Source of the DNA: Prionace glauca
Lineage: Eukaryota; Chordata; Chondrichthyes; Carcharhiniformes; Carcharhinidae
DNA length: 64,000 nucleotides
Direction of reading: 5' to 3'
NCBI GenBank assembly: GCA_037974335.1
Contig: CM075761.1
Span: forward strand, 13,505,543-13,569,542
Shown: in pieces, positions 1-9,925 of the stretch
Numbering within the stretch: the stretch's first letter is position 1
Layout of the letters: the number at the start of each line of letters is the position of its first letter
Notes under the pieces: generated by a model
Databases searched by the model: none
The model's input: the letters and a program-made list of their open reading frames with translations, nothing else
What the model was told of the DNA's origin: nothing
Translations under genes and position numbers: made by a program

Positions 1-253
1 TGCACATTCTCCCCGTGCTTGCGTGGGTTTTCTCCGGGTGCTCCGGTTTCCTCCCTCACCCCAAAAACGTGCTGTTAGGCTGATTGGTGTAACAAATTGT
101 CCCTAAATTAGTCTTCCCTCAATCCGGCTTCCAATGTGGATCGCCATAAGCGTAGACAAGGGTCATGGGTGGAGAGGGGACTCACAATGTTAAAATGGCG
201 GCGCGGGCTCGTTGGGCCAAAGGGCCTCTTTCCCGTGCTGTGTTGTTCTTTGT
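1..253 (+). mobile_element. CR1-D type LINE, 3' UTR end
   Basis: The sequence matches the 3' untranslated part of the CR1-D copy at 53905-54420: a GTGGGTTTTCTCCGGGTGCT core, then GTTGGGCCAAAGGGCCTCTT and a final TTGTTCTTTGT tail. It is 5'-truncated by the window edge. Confidence 0.75.
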
Positions 254-688
254 ATTGTGAAGGGGAGTTCGTGTCTCACGCGAATTTTATCAAGTTTTTC
301 GAGGAAGTCACAGAAATGATTAATGAGGGTAGGGCGGTGGATGTTGGCTACATGAACTTCAGTAAGGCCTTTGACAAGGAGTCTCATAGCAGACTGGTGC
401 AGAAGGTGAAGTCACATGGGATCAGAGGTGAGCTGGCAAGATGGATACAGAACTGGCTCTGTCAAAGAAGACAGAGGGTAGCAGTGGAAGTGTGCATTTC
501 TGAATGGAGGGCTGTGACAAGTCGCGTTCCTCAGGGATCAGTGCTGGGAACTTTGCTGTTTGTAATATGTAGAAATGATTTGAAGGAAAATGTAACTGGA
601 TTGGTTAATAAGTTTGCAGACGGCACAAAGATTGGTGGGTTTGCGGATAGAGATGAGGATCATCAGCAGGATATAGATCAGTTGGAGA
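254..688 (+). mobile_element. CR1 LINE reverse transcriptase fragment
   Basis: The plus strand encodes a reverse-transcriptase core: YMNFSKAFDK, then [14 protein letters not shown], then KFADGTK, a decayed FADDTK catalytic box. It stops abruptly at about 688, where sequence homologous to the gene 2 intron begins. It is a 5'- and 3'-truncated CR1 copy in the intron before the gene 1 transmembrane exon. Confidence 0.8.
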
Positions 689-798
689 CGTCCATTTTCC
701 GGTCAAATTGCACAGTTAGATTGGACAAAATCCTTCTCTTGTTTAATTATTTCCACACTTGAATTCCGTTGAATGAACATTTAAATCTTCTTTTGCAG

Positions 799-3700
799 AC
801 TCTGACTTCTCGACCACCTGTCATTTATTGTTTTCCGAAGGTTTGTCGGTCGCGGCGCGTCTCCTTCTGGGATTGGTCCTTGTGGCCGGAAGAAGGATCT
901 ACAGGAACCGGCACAGAGGTAGCGATTGTTGGGGTGGGGGCGCTGTTACTCCGCGGCGCGCTCAATCCATCCATTTATCACTGAGTTATTAACACTTCTG
1001 AGCGGGTTCGGTGTGAGATGAATCCATTTTAAATTTCAGTTTGAATCCCTCTTTCTAACAGGAACCGGGAACAGTGATGAGGAACTGACAGAATCCAGAG
1101 AACACAAACAGAACAATAAGGTGAATGGATAGAATTGTTGTTGATTTCCCGCGCGGATACTTTTCATTAATTCTTAATCCGCGGTTTAGAATTTATAACC
1201 AACGCAGAAAATTCTGGAAAACCTCAACAAGTTTCCAGAAATTTCCAAACCGAATGACACTTCTTCCAAGTTAGCTTTTCTGTTTAATTCATTCCTGGGA
1301 CATTTGATTAGATTTGATTTATTATTGTCACATATATTGGGATACAGTGAAAAGTATTGTTTCTTGCGCGCTGTACAGACAAAGCATACCGTTCATAGAG
1401 TACATAGGTTTGATTTATTATTGCCACATGTATTGGGATACAGTGAAAAGTATTGTTTCTTAGACTCAATACAAAGCATACCGTTCATAGAGTACATAAG
1501 TTTGATCTATTACTGTCACATGTATTGGGATAAAGTGAAAAGTATTCCTTATTGCATGCTATACAGTCACAGCAAACCAATCTTAGAGTGCATATATTTG
1601 TTTTTTTTTATTATTGCATGTGTCAGTATTCAGTGAAAACTATTGTTTCTTCGGCTCTCTACAGAAAATGCATACCGTTCATAGAGAAGGAAAGGAGCGG
1701 GTGGAGAATGTAGTGTTACGATCACAGTTAGGGTGTAGAGACAGATCAGCTTAGTGCGAGGTAGGTCCATTCAATAATCTAACAGCAGCAGGAAGGATGT
1801 TGTTCTGGAGTCGGTTGATAGCTGACCTCAGACTGTTGTTTCCTTTTCCCGACGGAAGAAGTTCGAACGGAAAATGCCCGGGGCGTGTGGGGTCCTTAAT
1901 TATGCTGGCTGTTTTTCCGAGACAATGGGAAGTGCAGACAATGGATGCAAGGCTGGTTTGAGGGATGGGTTTCCATCTGTTCTTTTGGTCTTGGACAGAG
2001 CAGGAGACATCCCAAGAGCATTCATAACATAAGAACATAAGAACATAAGAAATAGGAGCAGAAGTAGGCCATTTAGCCCTTCGAGCCTGCCCCGCCATTC
2101 AACAAGATCATGGCTGATCTGTCGTGGCTCCGTTCCACATTCCGGCCATCTCCCCATAACCCTTAATACCCTCTCTTATCAAAGCCTAGTTCATTTAGCC
2201 TCTCCTCATAGCTCAACCCCCTCAACTCCGGTATGAGCCTAGTAAACCTCCTCTGCACTCCCTCCAAGTCCAAAATATCTTTGCGCAGGTGCGGCGCCCA
2301 AAACTGCACACAGTACTCCAGCTGCGGCCTCACCAATGCCCTATACAGCTGCAGCAAGACCTCCCTACTTTTATATTCAATTCCCGTCGCTATGAAGGCC
2401 AGCATCCCATTCGCCTTCCTGACCACCTGCTGCACCTGCAAGCTGGGTTTTTGCGACTCATGCACAAGGACCCCGAGGTCCCTCTGCACCGTCGCCTGCT
2501 GCAGTTTTTCGCCACGTAAGTAATAGTCCTTCCTACCATTCCTCCTACCAAAGTGGACCACCTCACACTTGCCAACATTAAATTCCATTTGCCATTTCCT
2601 GGCCCATTCTGCCAGCCTATTTAGATCCTTCTGCAGACTCTCCACACCCTCCGCACAATTTGCCGTTCCCCCAATCTTGGTGTCATCCGCAAATTTCGAC
2701 ACGCTACACTCGGTTCCCTCCTCCAGATCATCTATATAAATGGTAAAAAGTTGAGGCCCCAGCACCGACCCCTGGTCCACTAGTCACCATCCGCCAATCC
2801 GAATAGCATCCATTGACCCCCACTCTCTGCCTCATATTTGACAACCAATCCTCTATCCACGCTATCACCCTACACCCAACTCCAAGTCCCCTGACCTTCT
2901 GCAATAACCTCTTATGAGGTACTTTGTCAAACGTCTTCTGAAATCCAGAAAGACCACATTCACCGGCTCTCCTCTATCCACCGCCTTAGACACATCCTCA
3001 TAGACCTCCAGTAAATTTGTCAGACACGACTTCCCTTTAATGAAACCGTGTTGCGTCCGCCCTATCAAGCAATTCCCTTCAAGATGCCTCGCAATTTCCT
3101 CCTTAATGACGGATTCTAACATTTTACCTACCACAGACGTTAAACTAACCGGCCTATAATTCCCTGCCTTTTGCCTGGCACCCTTCTTAAACAACGGCGT
3201 AAAATTAGCCGTTTTCCAATCTTCCGGCACTTCCCCCGGAATCCAGCGACGTCTGGAAAATAACCACCAATGCATCCACTATAACCTCCGCCATTTCTTT
3301 CAGAACCCTCGGACGCATTCCATCCGGTCCTGGGGACTTGTCCACAATCAGCCCCTCCAGTCTGTCGAGCACCGCCTCTCTAGTAACAGTAATGTCATTT
3401 AGACCCTCCAGTCCTACCACCTTTCCATCGCTAACACCCGGCAAATTATTCACGTCCTCCTCCGTGAAGACGGAAACAAAAAAGTTATTCAATACCTGAG
3501 CCATATCCCCATCCCCTACCATTAACTTTAAAGAATGTAGTCGTTCTCGAGGGAGCGCAGCGAAGGTTCATCAGGCTCATTCCGGAAATGCGGGATTGAT
3601 GCATGAGGAGCGATTGAATAGTGTCGGATTGTTTTCTCTGGAGTTCAGACGAATGACGGGGATTTCACAGAGGTGTATAGAATTCTAATAGGACTAGACA

Positions 3701-4725
3701 CGGTAGATGCAGGGACGATGTTCCCGATAGTGGGGGTGTCCAGAACGAAGGGTCACAGTTTGAGGACTTGGGGTGGACCATTTAGGACGGAGGTGAGTAG
3801 ATATTTCTTCACTCGGTGAGCCTGTGGAATTCGTTACCACAGGAAGTAGTCTATGCCAAAACATTGACTGTATTCAACAGTTGACTGGATATAGCACTTG
3901 AGGGTAAAGGTTAGGGGGAGAAAGCAGGATTAGGCGATTGGGCTGGACAATCGGCTATGATCGCAATGAATGGTGGAGCAGACTCGAATGGCCTTCCCCT
4001 TCTGCTATGTCTCTATGTAAAAAGAGCCAGCATAATCAAGGACCCCACGAACCCTGGATATGTTATCTTCCACCTTCTTCCTTCGGGAAACAGATACATA
4101 AGTCTGAGGTCACGCACTAACCCACGCAAGGACAGCTTCTTCCTGCTACCCTCAGGCATCAGAATTGACCTGCCTCATATTAAGATGATCTTTCTCTGCC
4201 CCCTAGCTGTCACTGTAACACTATAATCTGCACCCTCCCCTTTCATTCTCCGTGCACGGGCACGCTCTGCCTGCATGCTGGGCAGGAAATAATACTTTTT
4301 TTAATGCATAGTAATACATGTGACAATAATAAATCTAATCTAATCTAATCACTTCTTCACAGCGCGCTGGGCGGAATTCCGGTCACTACGGCCTACTCCT
4401 GCTCCTATTTCTTATGTTCTTATGTTCTTACTATAGAGCTATATAGAGCATTGAAACTCTTAAAACCGCAACAGTTAGATTTATATTAGGAAATAATCCT
4501 AATGTAATAATTAGGGTTATTCAAAATTGGTGGGTGAATGTGAGTTGAGCTACTTTTAAGCAGTGAATCGGTTGAATAGAATCGGGGCGGGGGAGGGAGG
4601 AAAGGAGGGGGTCGGAATGGTCTCAGCTATCCCTATTATAATGGGATGGATTGCAATAACGGATCACTTTTCATCCGCAGACACATTACGCTGGCCTGAC
4701 CTTTAACAATGATCCAAAACTCTAA
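799..4725 (+). CDS. Gene 1: 3' half of an immunoglobulin-superfamily receptor with Arg in the transmembrane segment (partial)
   Basis: Three exons are visible: 799-918 (stalk plus transmembrane), 1062-1120 (cytoplasmic) and 4681-4725 (terminal, with stop). Each is bounded by AG and GT and all are phase-compatible (1, 1, 0). They match the last three exons of the complete receptor at 33342-46537 in length exactly (120, 59 and 45 nt), and the first intron is 143 versus 142 bp. The segment reads LLFSEGLSVAARLLLGLVLV, with Glu and Arg where the paralogue has Gly and Leu. The arginine codon CGT corresponds to CTT in the paralogue. In immune receptors such a basic residue usually pairs with an acidic residue of an adaptor such as CD3-zeta, FcR-gamma or DAP12 (established for other families, inferred here). 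The tail ends THYAGLTFNNDPKL and so keeps T-x-Y-x-x-L. No in-frame stop is seen. Leader and immunoglobulin exons are expected left of the window. Confidence 0.72.
1304..2025 (-). mobile_element. L2-like LINE 3' portion with tandem tail units
   Basis: The minus strand encodes the C-terminal piece KTASIIKDPTRPGH...FELLPSG...NRLQNNILPAAVRLLN, a pattern typical of L2-type ORF2 ends. Its 3' tail (1304-1680) is three to four tandem copies of a roughly 96-bp unit with TTATTATTGTCACATGTATT. It sits in the intron between the two gene 1 tail exons. Confidence 0.65.
2026..3531 (-). mobile_element. CR1-A LINE, about 1.5 kb, 5'-truncated
   Basis: Starts (3' end) with AACATAAGAACATAAGAA, the complement of the TTATGTTC tail. 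The minus strand encodes PEDWKTANFTPLFKKG, NYRPVSLTSVVGKMLE, TQHGFIKGKSCLTNLLE, then DQGSVLGPQLFTIYIDDLEE and [11 protein letters not shown], then RDLGVLVHESQKPS and LEYCVQFWAPHLRKD. Coverage runs from upstream of RT motif 1 nearly to the C-terminus, but the 3' coding end is deleted (after ELGFDKRGY it jumps to the UTR). The reading frame is broken in at least two places between 2780 and 3275. Not a host gene. Confidence 0.9.
3532..4020 (+). mobile_element. Old CR1 fragment
   Basis: A diverged CR1 C-terminal region on the plus strand: GAGCGCAGCGAAGGTTCATC is the decayed 'RVQRRFT' codon string, followed by 'TEVSRYFFT..VSLWNSLPQEVV'-like sequence and a UTR ending in TATGTCTCTATG. It resembles the copies at 44613-45310. 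Confidence 0.7.
4021..4353 (+). mobile_element. L2-like LINE 3' end
   Basis: Begins with AGCCAGCATAATCAAGGACC (encoding ASIIKDPT), runs through LLPSGNRYISLRSRTN, and ends in TGTGACAATAATAAATC followed by (TAATC)n. It is the same family as the minus-strand copy at 1304-2025. Confidence 0.7.
4390..4432 (+). mobile_element. CR1-A 3' tail scrap
   Basis: Only the last ~40 bp of CR1-A are present: CCTACTCCTGCTCCTATTTC followed by two TTATGTTC units. An extremely 5'-truncated insertion. Confidence 0.6.
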
Positions 4726-5225
4726 CTCGAGAGAACAGAGAGAGAGATAACTCACCGTGTGTTTCCTGGATTTCCGGTGTTGTGGAAACATCCTACTTTT
4801 TGCAAAGTCAGACGGATTAGCGGCTCAATATTATGAGGGCGACCAACGTGGAAAATGAACTTTCTCTTAATGTCCGCCATTCTCAGACGGAATATGGCCT
4901 GCAGGGCAGTTTCACCTCCATGCTTCTAATTTCTCACCGCGGTTATAGAATTCTATTCTGCATTTTCTACTGTAACTGTGCATCAAAATGTATCTGTGTC
5001 TGAGTTACCTAAATATTGAAAAAGGTTTTGAATACCAAATGTAAGCTGTGTGGTTCCGGTTTCTGTAAGGGTTTAGAACAAATATGTTTCCGGTGACGCT
5101 TCAGCTAATTTAGAGACATTTTTAGTGTGTATGTGTGTGTTTGTATGTGTGCGCGCGCATTGGAGGCGGGATTATGGGCTGACAAGGCACGTAAACAACT
5201 GCTTGGGGATTTCGGCTCCATGAAT
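4726..5225 (+). other. 3' UTR-like flank of gene 1, conserved with gene 2
   Basis: About 230 bp after the stop codon align with the sequence after the gene 2 stop: a purine-rich AGAGAGAGATAACTCACC stretch, a GTTGTGGAAACAT motif, GCGGCTCAATATTATG, and a CGCCATTCTCAGACGGAATA stretch. This shows the duplication included the 3' flank. Beyond about 4960 the sequence is A+T-rich with a short TG/CG tract (about 5129-5158) and no gene that I recognise. Confidence 0.5.
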
Positions 5226-5227
5226 AT

Positions 5228-5372
5228 GACACATAGAACATAGAACATTACAGCACAAACAGGCCCTTCGGCCCTCGAGTTGCGCCGATCACATCAACCC
5301 CACCAATCTATAGACCTATCTATAACCCCCAATCCCATTAAACCCCATATACTCATCCAGAAGTCTTTTAAA
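5228..5372 (-). mobile_element. CR1-B LINE, 3' end only
   Basis: ACATAGAACATAGAACATTA at the 3' tail, GGCCCTTCGGCCCTCGAGTT, and the complement of the last coding codons ('FKRLLDEYMGFNGIG'). Truncated after AAGACCCCAGCG. Confidence 0.85.
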
Positions 5373-5729
5373 AGACCCCAGCGATTAAAAGACCTATACG
5401 ATTAAATATTTCCGGAGCCTTAACTGGATGTACCCTGGTATTGGACACGGGTATACATAATGCTGAAAATAAAACATTATCTGCAGTCCATATTCCCTTC
5501 TGATAACGCGGGTAAATGGATTTTACAGACTCGAAGCTCAGAACTGTGACAATTTCCAGCACGGAAAGAGGCCATTCGGCCCGTCAAGCCAGTGTCGTTT
5601 GTTTGAAACTGCAACTCTCGGCTCTCTCTCAATGCCCTTGAAAATTATTCCTTTCACCACAGCACCCTTTTAATGTTGATTTCACCCTCCCTTAATCCTC
5701 AGTGAATGTTCGCACATTAATGCCGAGGC
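5373..5729. other. Unassigned, partly repeat-like
   Basis: 5373-5545 is not recognised. 5546-5700 contains ACGGAAAGAGGCCATTCGGC and so is another LINE- or SINE-tail relative, too short to assign. No supported gene. Confidence 0.3.
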
Positions 5730-6062
5730 TTAGTGGTATTATGGTTAGACTCGTAATTCAGCAAGTTAGCTAACGGGGAGCAGGGTACGTATCCCACCAC
5801 GGCAGATGGTTAAATTTGGATTAAGATTTTTTTTTTTAAAAAACATCAACTCCCGAATTAAGAATCTATGGATGACCATTGGCGACTGTCGGAAAATAAC
5901 GCCTGATTCACGCCTGATATCCAACAGGGAAGGAAATATGTCTCCTCACCCCGCTTTGGCCGACATTTGATTCCAGAGACACATTAACGTTGTTGTTTAT
6001 CAACTGCCCCCCAATGGCAACTAGGGATGGGCAATAAATGCTGGCGAGCCAAGAATGCCCAT
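5730..6062 (+). mobile_element. Second tRNA-derived SINE-like family
   Basis: A tRNA-like head (TTAGTGGTATTATGGTTAGA, then a degraded B box around GGTACGTATCCC) is followed by a body containing GGGAAGGAAATATGTCTCCT and a 3' part with GGGATGGGCAATAAATGCTG. An antisense piece of the same family is at 22370-22480. I cannot name the family. Confidence 0.5.
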
Positions 6063-6360
6063 GTCCAGTGTTCCACAAAGAACAAAGAACAACACAGCAC
6101 GGGAAACAGGCCCTTCGGCCCAACGAGCCCGCGCCGCCATCTTAACAATGTGTCTTTCCTACTCCATCCTCGACCCATGTCGATGCCTATGGTAGCTCCA
6201 TTGGAAAACAGATTAAGAGGAGAATAATTTCGGAACAATTTGTTACACCAAACAGCGTAACAGCAAATCTTTGGGGTGTGGGAGGAAACCGGAGTACCCG
6301 GAGGAAACCCATGTAACCGCAGGGACAATGCGCAAACTCCCACAGACACTGGCTCCACGA
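6063..6360 (-). mobile_element. CR1-D 3' UTR copy
   Basis: Starts with ACAAAGAACAAAGAACAACA (complement of the GTTCTTT tail), then GGGAAACAGGCCCTTCGGCC, and ends inside the UTR after the GGAGGAAACCGGAGTACCCG core. No coding sequence is included. 6361-6542 holds nothing recognisable. Confidence 0.8.
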
Positions 6361-6542
6361 ATAAATAAATACAATCCGTACAGCTTGAAACATAACCCAT
6401 TGACTTTAACTGCAAGAGGTTTACTGGCGAACTTTGCAAATGCCAACTCTTCATTCACGTTAGAAAATTAAGCAAATGAGTGAGTAAATTTCAGATTTTT
6501 TTCACTGAGATGGTGTGACTTATCCTCATGATATTTATAGTA

Positions 6543-7388
6543 TCATAAGAACATAAGAAATAGGAGCAGGAGTAGGCCATCTGGCCCCTCGAGCCTGCCC
6601 CGCCATTCAATAAGATCATGGCTGATCTGTCGTGACTCAGCTCCACCTTCCCGCCCTCTCCCCATAACCCTTAATCCCTTCTCTTATCAAAAACCCATCA
6701 ACCCGTTTCTTAAAAATATTTAGCGAGGCAGCCTCCACCACTTCAACGGGCAGAGAATTCCAGAGATTCACCACCCTTTGAGTGAAGAAGTTCCTCCTCA
6801 ACTCTGTTCTAAACCGCCCCCCCTTTATCTTGAGGCTGTGCCCCCTAGTCCTACTGTCTTTTTTGAGCGGGAACAGTCTCTCCACCTCTATCCTATCCAT
6901 CCCATTCATCATCTTATACGTCTCAATGAGATCTCCCCTCATTCTTCTAAACTCTAACGAGTACAAGCCTAGTTTATTCAGCCTCTCCTCATAGCTCAAT
7001 CCCCTCAACTCCGGTATCAGCCGAGTAAACCTCCTCTGCACTCCCTCCAGGGCCAAAACATCCTTGCGCAGGTGCGGCGCCCAAAACTGCACACAGTACT
7101 CCAGCTGCGGCCTCACCAATGCCCTATACAGCTGCAGCAAGACCTCCCTACTTTTATATTCAATCCCCTTCGCTATGAAGGCCAGCATCCCATTCGCCTT
7201 CCTGACCACCTGCTGCACCTGCAAGCTGGGTTTTTGCGACTCATGCACAAGGACCCCGAGGTCCCTCTGCACCGTCGCCTGCTGCAGTTTTTCGCCCCGT
7301 AAGTAATAGTCCTTCCTACCATTCCTCCTACCAAAGTGGACCACCTCACACTTGCCAACATTAAATTCCATTTGCCATTTCCTGGCCA
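6543..7388 (-). mobile_element. CR1-A LINE, 5'-truncated
   Basis: The 3' tail complement ATCATAAGAACATAAGAAAT is followed by a minus-strand open frame of more than 240 codons: ARKWQMEFNVGKCEVVHFGR, RDLGVLVHESQKPS, LEYCVQFWAPHLRKD, FTQRVVNLWNSLPVEVVEAA. It lacks the RT catalytic half. The coding part is uninterrupted, so it is fairly young. Confidence 0.9.
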
Positions 7389-7414
7389 TAACTATTAAGA
7401 ATCTGGAACGTTGC

Positions 7415-8482
7415 ATGATAAGAATACAAGGAATAGGAGCAAGAGTAGGCCATCTAGCCTTTCGAGCCTGCCCCGCAATTCAATAAGATCATGGCTGATC
7501 TGAAGTGGATCAGTTCCACTTTCCTGCTCAGAAAGGACAACAGGACTAGAGGGCACAGCCTCAAGATAAGGAGGGGGGGGGGGGCAGTTTAGAATGGAGT
7601 TGAGGAGGAAATTCTTCACTCAAAGGGTGGTAAATCTCTGGAATTCTCTGTCCATTGAAGTGGTGGAGGCTACCTCGCTGAATATATTTAAGTCACGGGT
7701 AGATAGGTTTCTGATAGACAAAGGAATTAAGGGTTATGGGGAGAAAGCGGGAAAGTGGAACTGAGCCACTTCAGATCAGCCATGATCTTATTGAATGGTG
7801 GGGCAGGCTCGAAGGGCTAGATGGCCTACTCCTGCTCCTAATTGTTATGTTCTTATGTTTTCCCCATAACCCTTAACTCCCTTATCGACCATTAATCGAT
7901 CTACCGATGGCTTAAATATATTCAACCACTTCAATGGGCAGAGAATTCCAGAGATTCACCATCCTCTGAGAGAAGATGTTCCTCCTCAACTCTGTTCTAA
8001 ACTGCCCCCCCCCTCCTTATTTTGTGGCTGTGCCTCTAATTCTGGTTTCCTTTCTAAGTGGAAAGAATCTCTCTACCTCTGCTCTATCGAGCCTCTTCAT
8101 TATCTTTTAAGTTTCTACAAGATACCCAGCCAACCTTCGAATCACCAACGAGTACAGGCCCAATCTACTCAATCACTCGACATAAGCTAATCCCTTCATC
8201 TCCGGTATCAGCCTAGTGAAACTTCTCTGTACTCCCTCCAAGGCCAATATATCCTGTTGCAAATAAGGGGACCAAAATTGCACACAGTACTCCAGCTGTG
8301 GCCTCACCAGTGTCCTGTACAGTTGCAGCAAGACCTCCCGACTTTTCTATTCTATCCCCCTCGATATAAAGGCCAATATTCCATTCGCCTTCTTGATCAC
8401 CTGCTGCACCTACAGACTGGGTTTTTGCGACTCACACACAAGGACCCCCAGGTCCCTCTGCACCGTAGCATGCTGTATTTAA
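7415..8482 (-). mobile_element. Older CR1-A relative, split by a plus-strand copy
   Basis: The 3' end is at 7415-7525 (GATAAGAATACAAGGAATAG...CAGTTCCACTTTCC). The continuation resumes at 7860 with CCCCATAACCCTTAACTCCC, giving the order expected for a single CR1-A-type copy. Coding remnants on the minus strand include 'LQLYRTLVRPQLEYCVQFWSP'-like codons. The interruption is the copy at 7526-7858. Confidence 0.7.
7526..7858 (+). mobile_element. CR1-A relative nested in 7415-8482
   Basis: The plus-strand C-terminal region 'RKDNRTRGHSLKIR', FTQRVVNLWNSLSIEVVEAT-like codons and a UTR ending CTCCTAATTGTTATGTTCTT. It contains a run of ten or more G around 7573 (opposite strand: polyproline). Its flanks are the two halves of an antisense copy of the same subfamily. 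Confidence 0.7.
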
Positions 8483-8650
8483 GTATTTTGCCAGAAGTCA
8501 TAAATGGCAAACTATTCTTATTGTCCCTTTTTTCTCTCTTGTAAAATATCAGATCTGAACGGAATTGCGCAGAGAACCACATAGGCCTCATACAATCTTG
8601 AGAAGGTATTTAACTATAGATTAGACAAAAAAGGTCACATGTCGTTATAC

Positions 8651-8812
8651 ATAGAACATAGAACATTACAGCGCAGAACAGGCCTTCGGCCCACGATGTT
8701 GCGCCGACCAGTTACAAAAACAATGACCCACTAACCTAAACCAATCCCTTTTCGTCCATAAACCTATCCACGGATCTCTTAAATGCCCCCAAACTAGGTG
8801 CATTTACAACTA
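8651..8812 (-). mobile_element. CR1-C 3' end
   Basis: CATAGAACATAGAACATTAC, then GCGCAGAACAGGCCTTCGGC and CACGATGTTGCGCCGACCAG. These are the CR1-C tail seen again at 28560-28650 and 51421-51560. 8483-8650 and 8813-8955 contain nothing I recognise. Confidence 0.8.
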
Positions 8813-8955
8813 GGCGCATTTATAGACTCAGAATAAATGGGAATCATTTTGTGCCTCATTAAATAAGATCAAAAGCAGGCACTCAATGGCATTTATCCGA
8901 AGAAGAAATAAAATGGGGATGTCCTGGGAAACATCAAAAGAATATTGATTAGAGC

Positions 8956-9237
8956 GGCATGGTAGAACATTGGTTAACAGTACTGCTTCACAGCGTCAGG
9001 TACACGTGATCGATTATCTTGTGTGTATCGATATATATCTGAGTATGTTGTATGTCTATGTGTATGTATGGATAAATATCTGAGCATGTGTGTGCAAATG
9101 TGTGCATATAGAGAATTGTCTAATCCATGCTAACTTTGGTCTGTGGGAGAAATTAGAGCACGCGAAAAAAGACGTATAGAGAGGGGGAAAATGTGCTAAC
9201 TCCGCACAGGCAGGCATGTTCGATTCCAGCCTTGGGC
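8956..9237 (+). mobile_element. Old tRNA-derived SINE, part of an inverted repeat
   Basis: A decayed head (GCGGCATGGTAGAACATTGG, CTGCTTCACAGCGTCAGG) is followed by the left arm of the inverted repeat, whose complement is a diverged SINE body. The SINE is therefore rearranged by the fold-back. Confidence 0.5.
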
Positions 9238-9371
9238 GCCTGCCTGTGCGGAGTTAGCACATTTTCCCCCTCTCTATACGTCTTTTTTCGCGTGCTCTAA
9301 TTTCTCCCACAGACCAAAGTTAGCATGGATTAGACAATTCTCTATATGCACACATTTGCACACACATGCTC
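9082..9371. repeat. Perfect inverted repeat, 134-bp arms, 22-bp spacer
   Basis: Arm 9082-9215 is the exact reverse complement of 9238-9371, with a 22-bp spacer (9216-9237) containing TTCGATTCCAGCCTTGGGC, a SINE B box remnant. The right arm reads as a diverged SINE body (GTGCGGAGTTAGCACATTTT). Complete identity over 134 bp inside an otherwise old element implies a very recent inverted duplication or an assembly/library artefact. Confidence 0.9.
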
Positions 9372-9925
9372 TGTGTGCAGATTTGGTCGCCACACTTGTG
9401 CAAGGATATTTTGACCTTGGAGGGAGTGCAGAGGAGGTTCACTCGGCTGATGCCGGAAATGAGGGAGATGGACCATGAAGAGAGACTAAATAGACTGGGT
9501 CTGTACACGTTGGAGTTTACAAGGATGAGGGGGGATCTTATAGAGACGTATAAGATAATGAAAGGGATGGATAGGGTAGAGGTAGACATTTTTCCCGCTT
9601 AGAAAGGACAGCAGGACTAGAGAGCACAGCCTCAAGATAAGGGGAGGGGGGCAGTTTAGATCGGAATTGAGGAGGAACTTCGTCACTCAAAGGGTGGTGA
9701 ATCTCTGGAATTCTCTGCCCCTTGAAGTGGTGGAGGCTACCTCGCTCAATATATTTAAGTCACGGGTAGATAGCTTTCTGATAGACAGGGGAATTAAGGG
9801 TTATGGGGAGAAAGCGGGAAAGTGGAACTGATCCACTTCAGATCAGCCATGATCTTATTGAATGGCGGGGCAGGCTCGAAGGGCTAGATGGCCTACTCCT
9901 GCTCCTATTTCTAAAGTTCTTAAGA
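9372..9925 (+). mobile_element. CR1-A relative, C-terminal region and UTR
   Basis: Plus-strand codons read LCVQIWSPHLCKDILTLEGV, RRFTRLMPEM, LGLYTLEFTRMRGDLIETYK, then FRTELRRNF-like sequence and a UTR with GGGGCAGGCTCGAAGGGCTA. It begins exactly at the right edge of the inverted repeat. Confidence 0.8.

Noticed and set aside
7072-7302. Recurring open frame beginning MRRPKLHTVLQLRPHQ (also at 2289, 41342 and elsewhere)
   Set aside because: It is the antisense of the CR1-A coding strand (RRPQLEYCVQFWAPHLRKD region) and recurs wherever that LINE does.
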